Shown: piece after piece, positions 63,911-64,000 of the stretch
Layout of the letters: each line of letters opens with the position of its first letter
How positions within the stretch are numbered: the stretch's first letter is position 1
Assembly (NCBI GenBank): GCA_900455085.1
Contig: UGTZ01000001.1
Location: forward strand, 2,510,501-2,574,500
Direction: 5' to 3'
DNA from: Providencia rettgeri
Lineage (GTDB): Bacteria > Pseudomonadota > Gammaproteobacteria > Enterobacterales > Enterobacteriaceae
Length of the DNA stretch: 64,000 nucleotides
Position numbers and translations under genes: made by a program
Notes under the pieces: generated by a model
What the model was told of the DNA's origin: nothing
Database searches by the model: none
What the model saw: the letters and a program-made list of their open reading frames with translations, nothing else

Positions 63911-63939
63911 AGAATGACAACCAATAAAGAACAGTACAA
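63911..63939 (+). repeat. Right attachment repeat (attR) at the ttcA start
   Basis: The 29-bp copy matches 52952-52980 except for one base (A for G). Here the reading frame continues into full ttcA, so this is the junction that rebuilds the gene. Confidence 0.88.
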
Positions 63940-64000
63940 CTTAAACAAGTTGCAAAAAAGAATTCGCCGTGATGTTGGCCAAGCAATCGCTGACTTTAAC
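63914..64000 (+). CDS. ttcA: tRNA 2-thiocytidine biosynthesis protein TtcA, 5' end only
   Basis: Twenty-nine codons are visible: MTTNKEQYNLNKLQKRIRRD followed by VGQAIADFN. This matches the N-terminus of TtcA, the iron-sulfur enzyme that thiolates cytidine 32 in certain tRNAs. The rest lies beyond the window. The island supplies the DNA upstream of the start codon, so ttcA now depends on a promoter within the island end. Confidence 0.92.
   Translation, partial: MTTNKEQYNLNKLQKRIRRDVGQAIADFN

Larger units (their letters stand above)
52952..63939. mobile_element. Genomic island integrated in the 5' end of ttcA (about 11 kb)
   Basis: Near-perfect 29-bp direct repeats bound the region, an integrase relic lies just inside the right repeat, and the contents are accessory: phage relics, small ORFs, a tRNA-like gene and a GC-rich cargo block amid AT-rich DNA. 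ttcA is the known integration site of the E. coli Rac prophage, so tyrosine-recombinase targeting of this site is established. The right repeat restores the ttcA 5' end, so ttcA stays intact downstream. With the integrase broken, the island is probably fixed unless helped in trans. Confidence 0.87.

Overview
The window reads as the chromosome of a gammaproteobacterium of the Morganellaceae, most likely Providencia. The conserved genes (prfA, hemA, lolB, ispE, prs, ychH, pth, ychF, phoH, yjjPB, mviM, ryhB, ttcA) are close to their Escherichia coli counterparts as I remember them. The DNA is AT-rich, and relics of MrpJ-like regulators and of a chloramphenicol acetyltransferase fit that family. 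I cannot name the species.

Layout. 1-7840 is housekeeping: prfA and hemA on the minus strand, lolB-ispE-prs divergent from them, then ychH, pth and ychF. 7861-19377 is accessory metabolism: a GMC oxidoreductase, a ChaA-like cation antiporter behind what looks like a guanidine-II (mini-ykkC) riboswitch, a LysR regulator beside a frameshifted ketoacid decarboxylase, a Gfo/Idh oxidoreductase, and an IclR-YfcC-CocE unit. 19393-22730 is a Fur-type iron locus with a FecA-like receptor and a binding protein. 22843-30239 is a DMSO-reductase operon (radical SAM, TorD-like chaperone, dmsA, dmsB, dmsC) whose dmsA carries an intact IS30 and a separate frameshift. 30888-39702 holds Lrp, a LysE exporter, a HutD/Ves protein, a broken MocR regulator, a short-Q-loop bd oxidase operon, a siderophore-interacting protein, ZinT behind a Zur-type box, and phoH behind a possible leader-peptide attenuator. 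40198-51516 holds endonuclease I, yjjPB, a TetR regulator, two Usp proteins, mviM, the small RNA ryhB, a YaeF-like lipoprotein, a GST and an Asp/Glu racemase.

52952-63939 is a genomic island inserted in the 5' end of ttcA and bounded by 29-bp near-identical direct repeats. Its integrase sits inside the right end and is ruined by four in-frame stops. Cargo includes an HdeB-like chaperone, a periplasmic transthyretin-like protein, a DedA protein, a tRNA-like gene with an oversized anticodon loop, a cold-shock gene, an orphan AB5-toxin B subunit (SubB/PltB type), a phage Q relic, a GC-rich yjhX/topAI gene followed by a double methyltransferase ending in YjhP, and a DUF3290-DUF421 pair.

Caution: many genes outside the housekeeping block carry single-base indels, mostly +1 in runs of G/C or A (12511, 21731, 42272, 46242, 47596, 51926 and others). 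This pattern may reflect homopolymer sequencing error rather than real gene decay. The in-frame stops in the integrase, the Q relic and one XRE relic cannot be explained that way.
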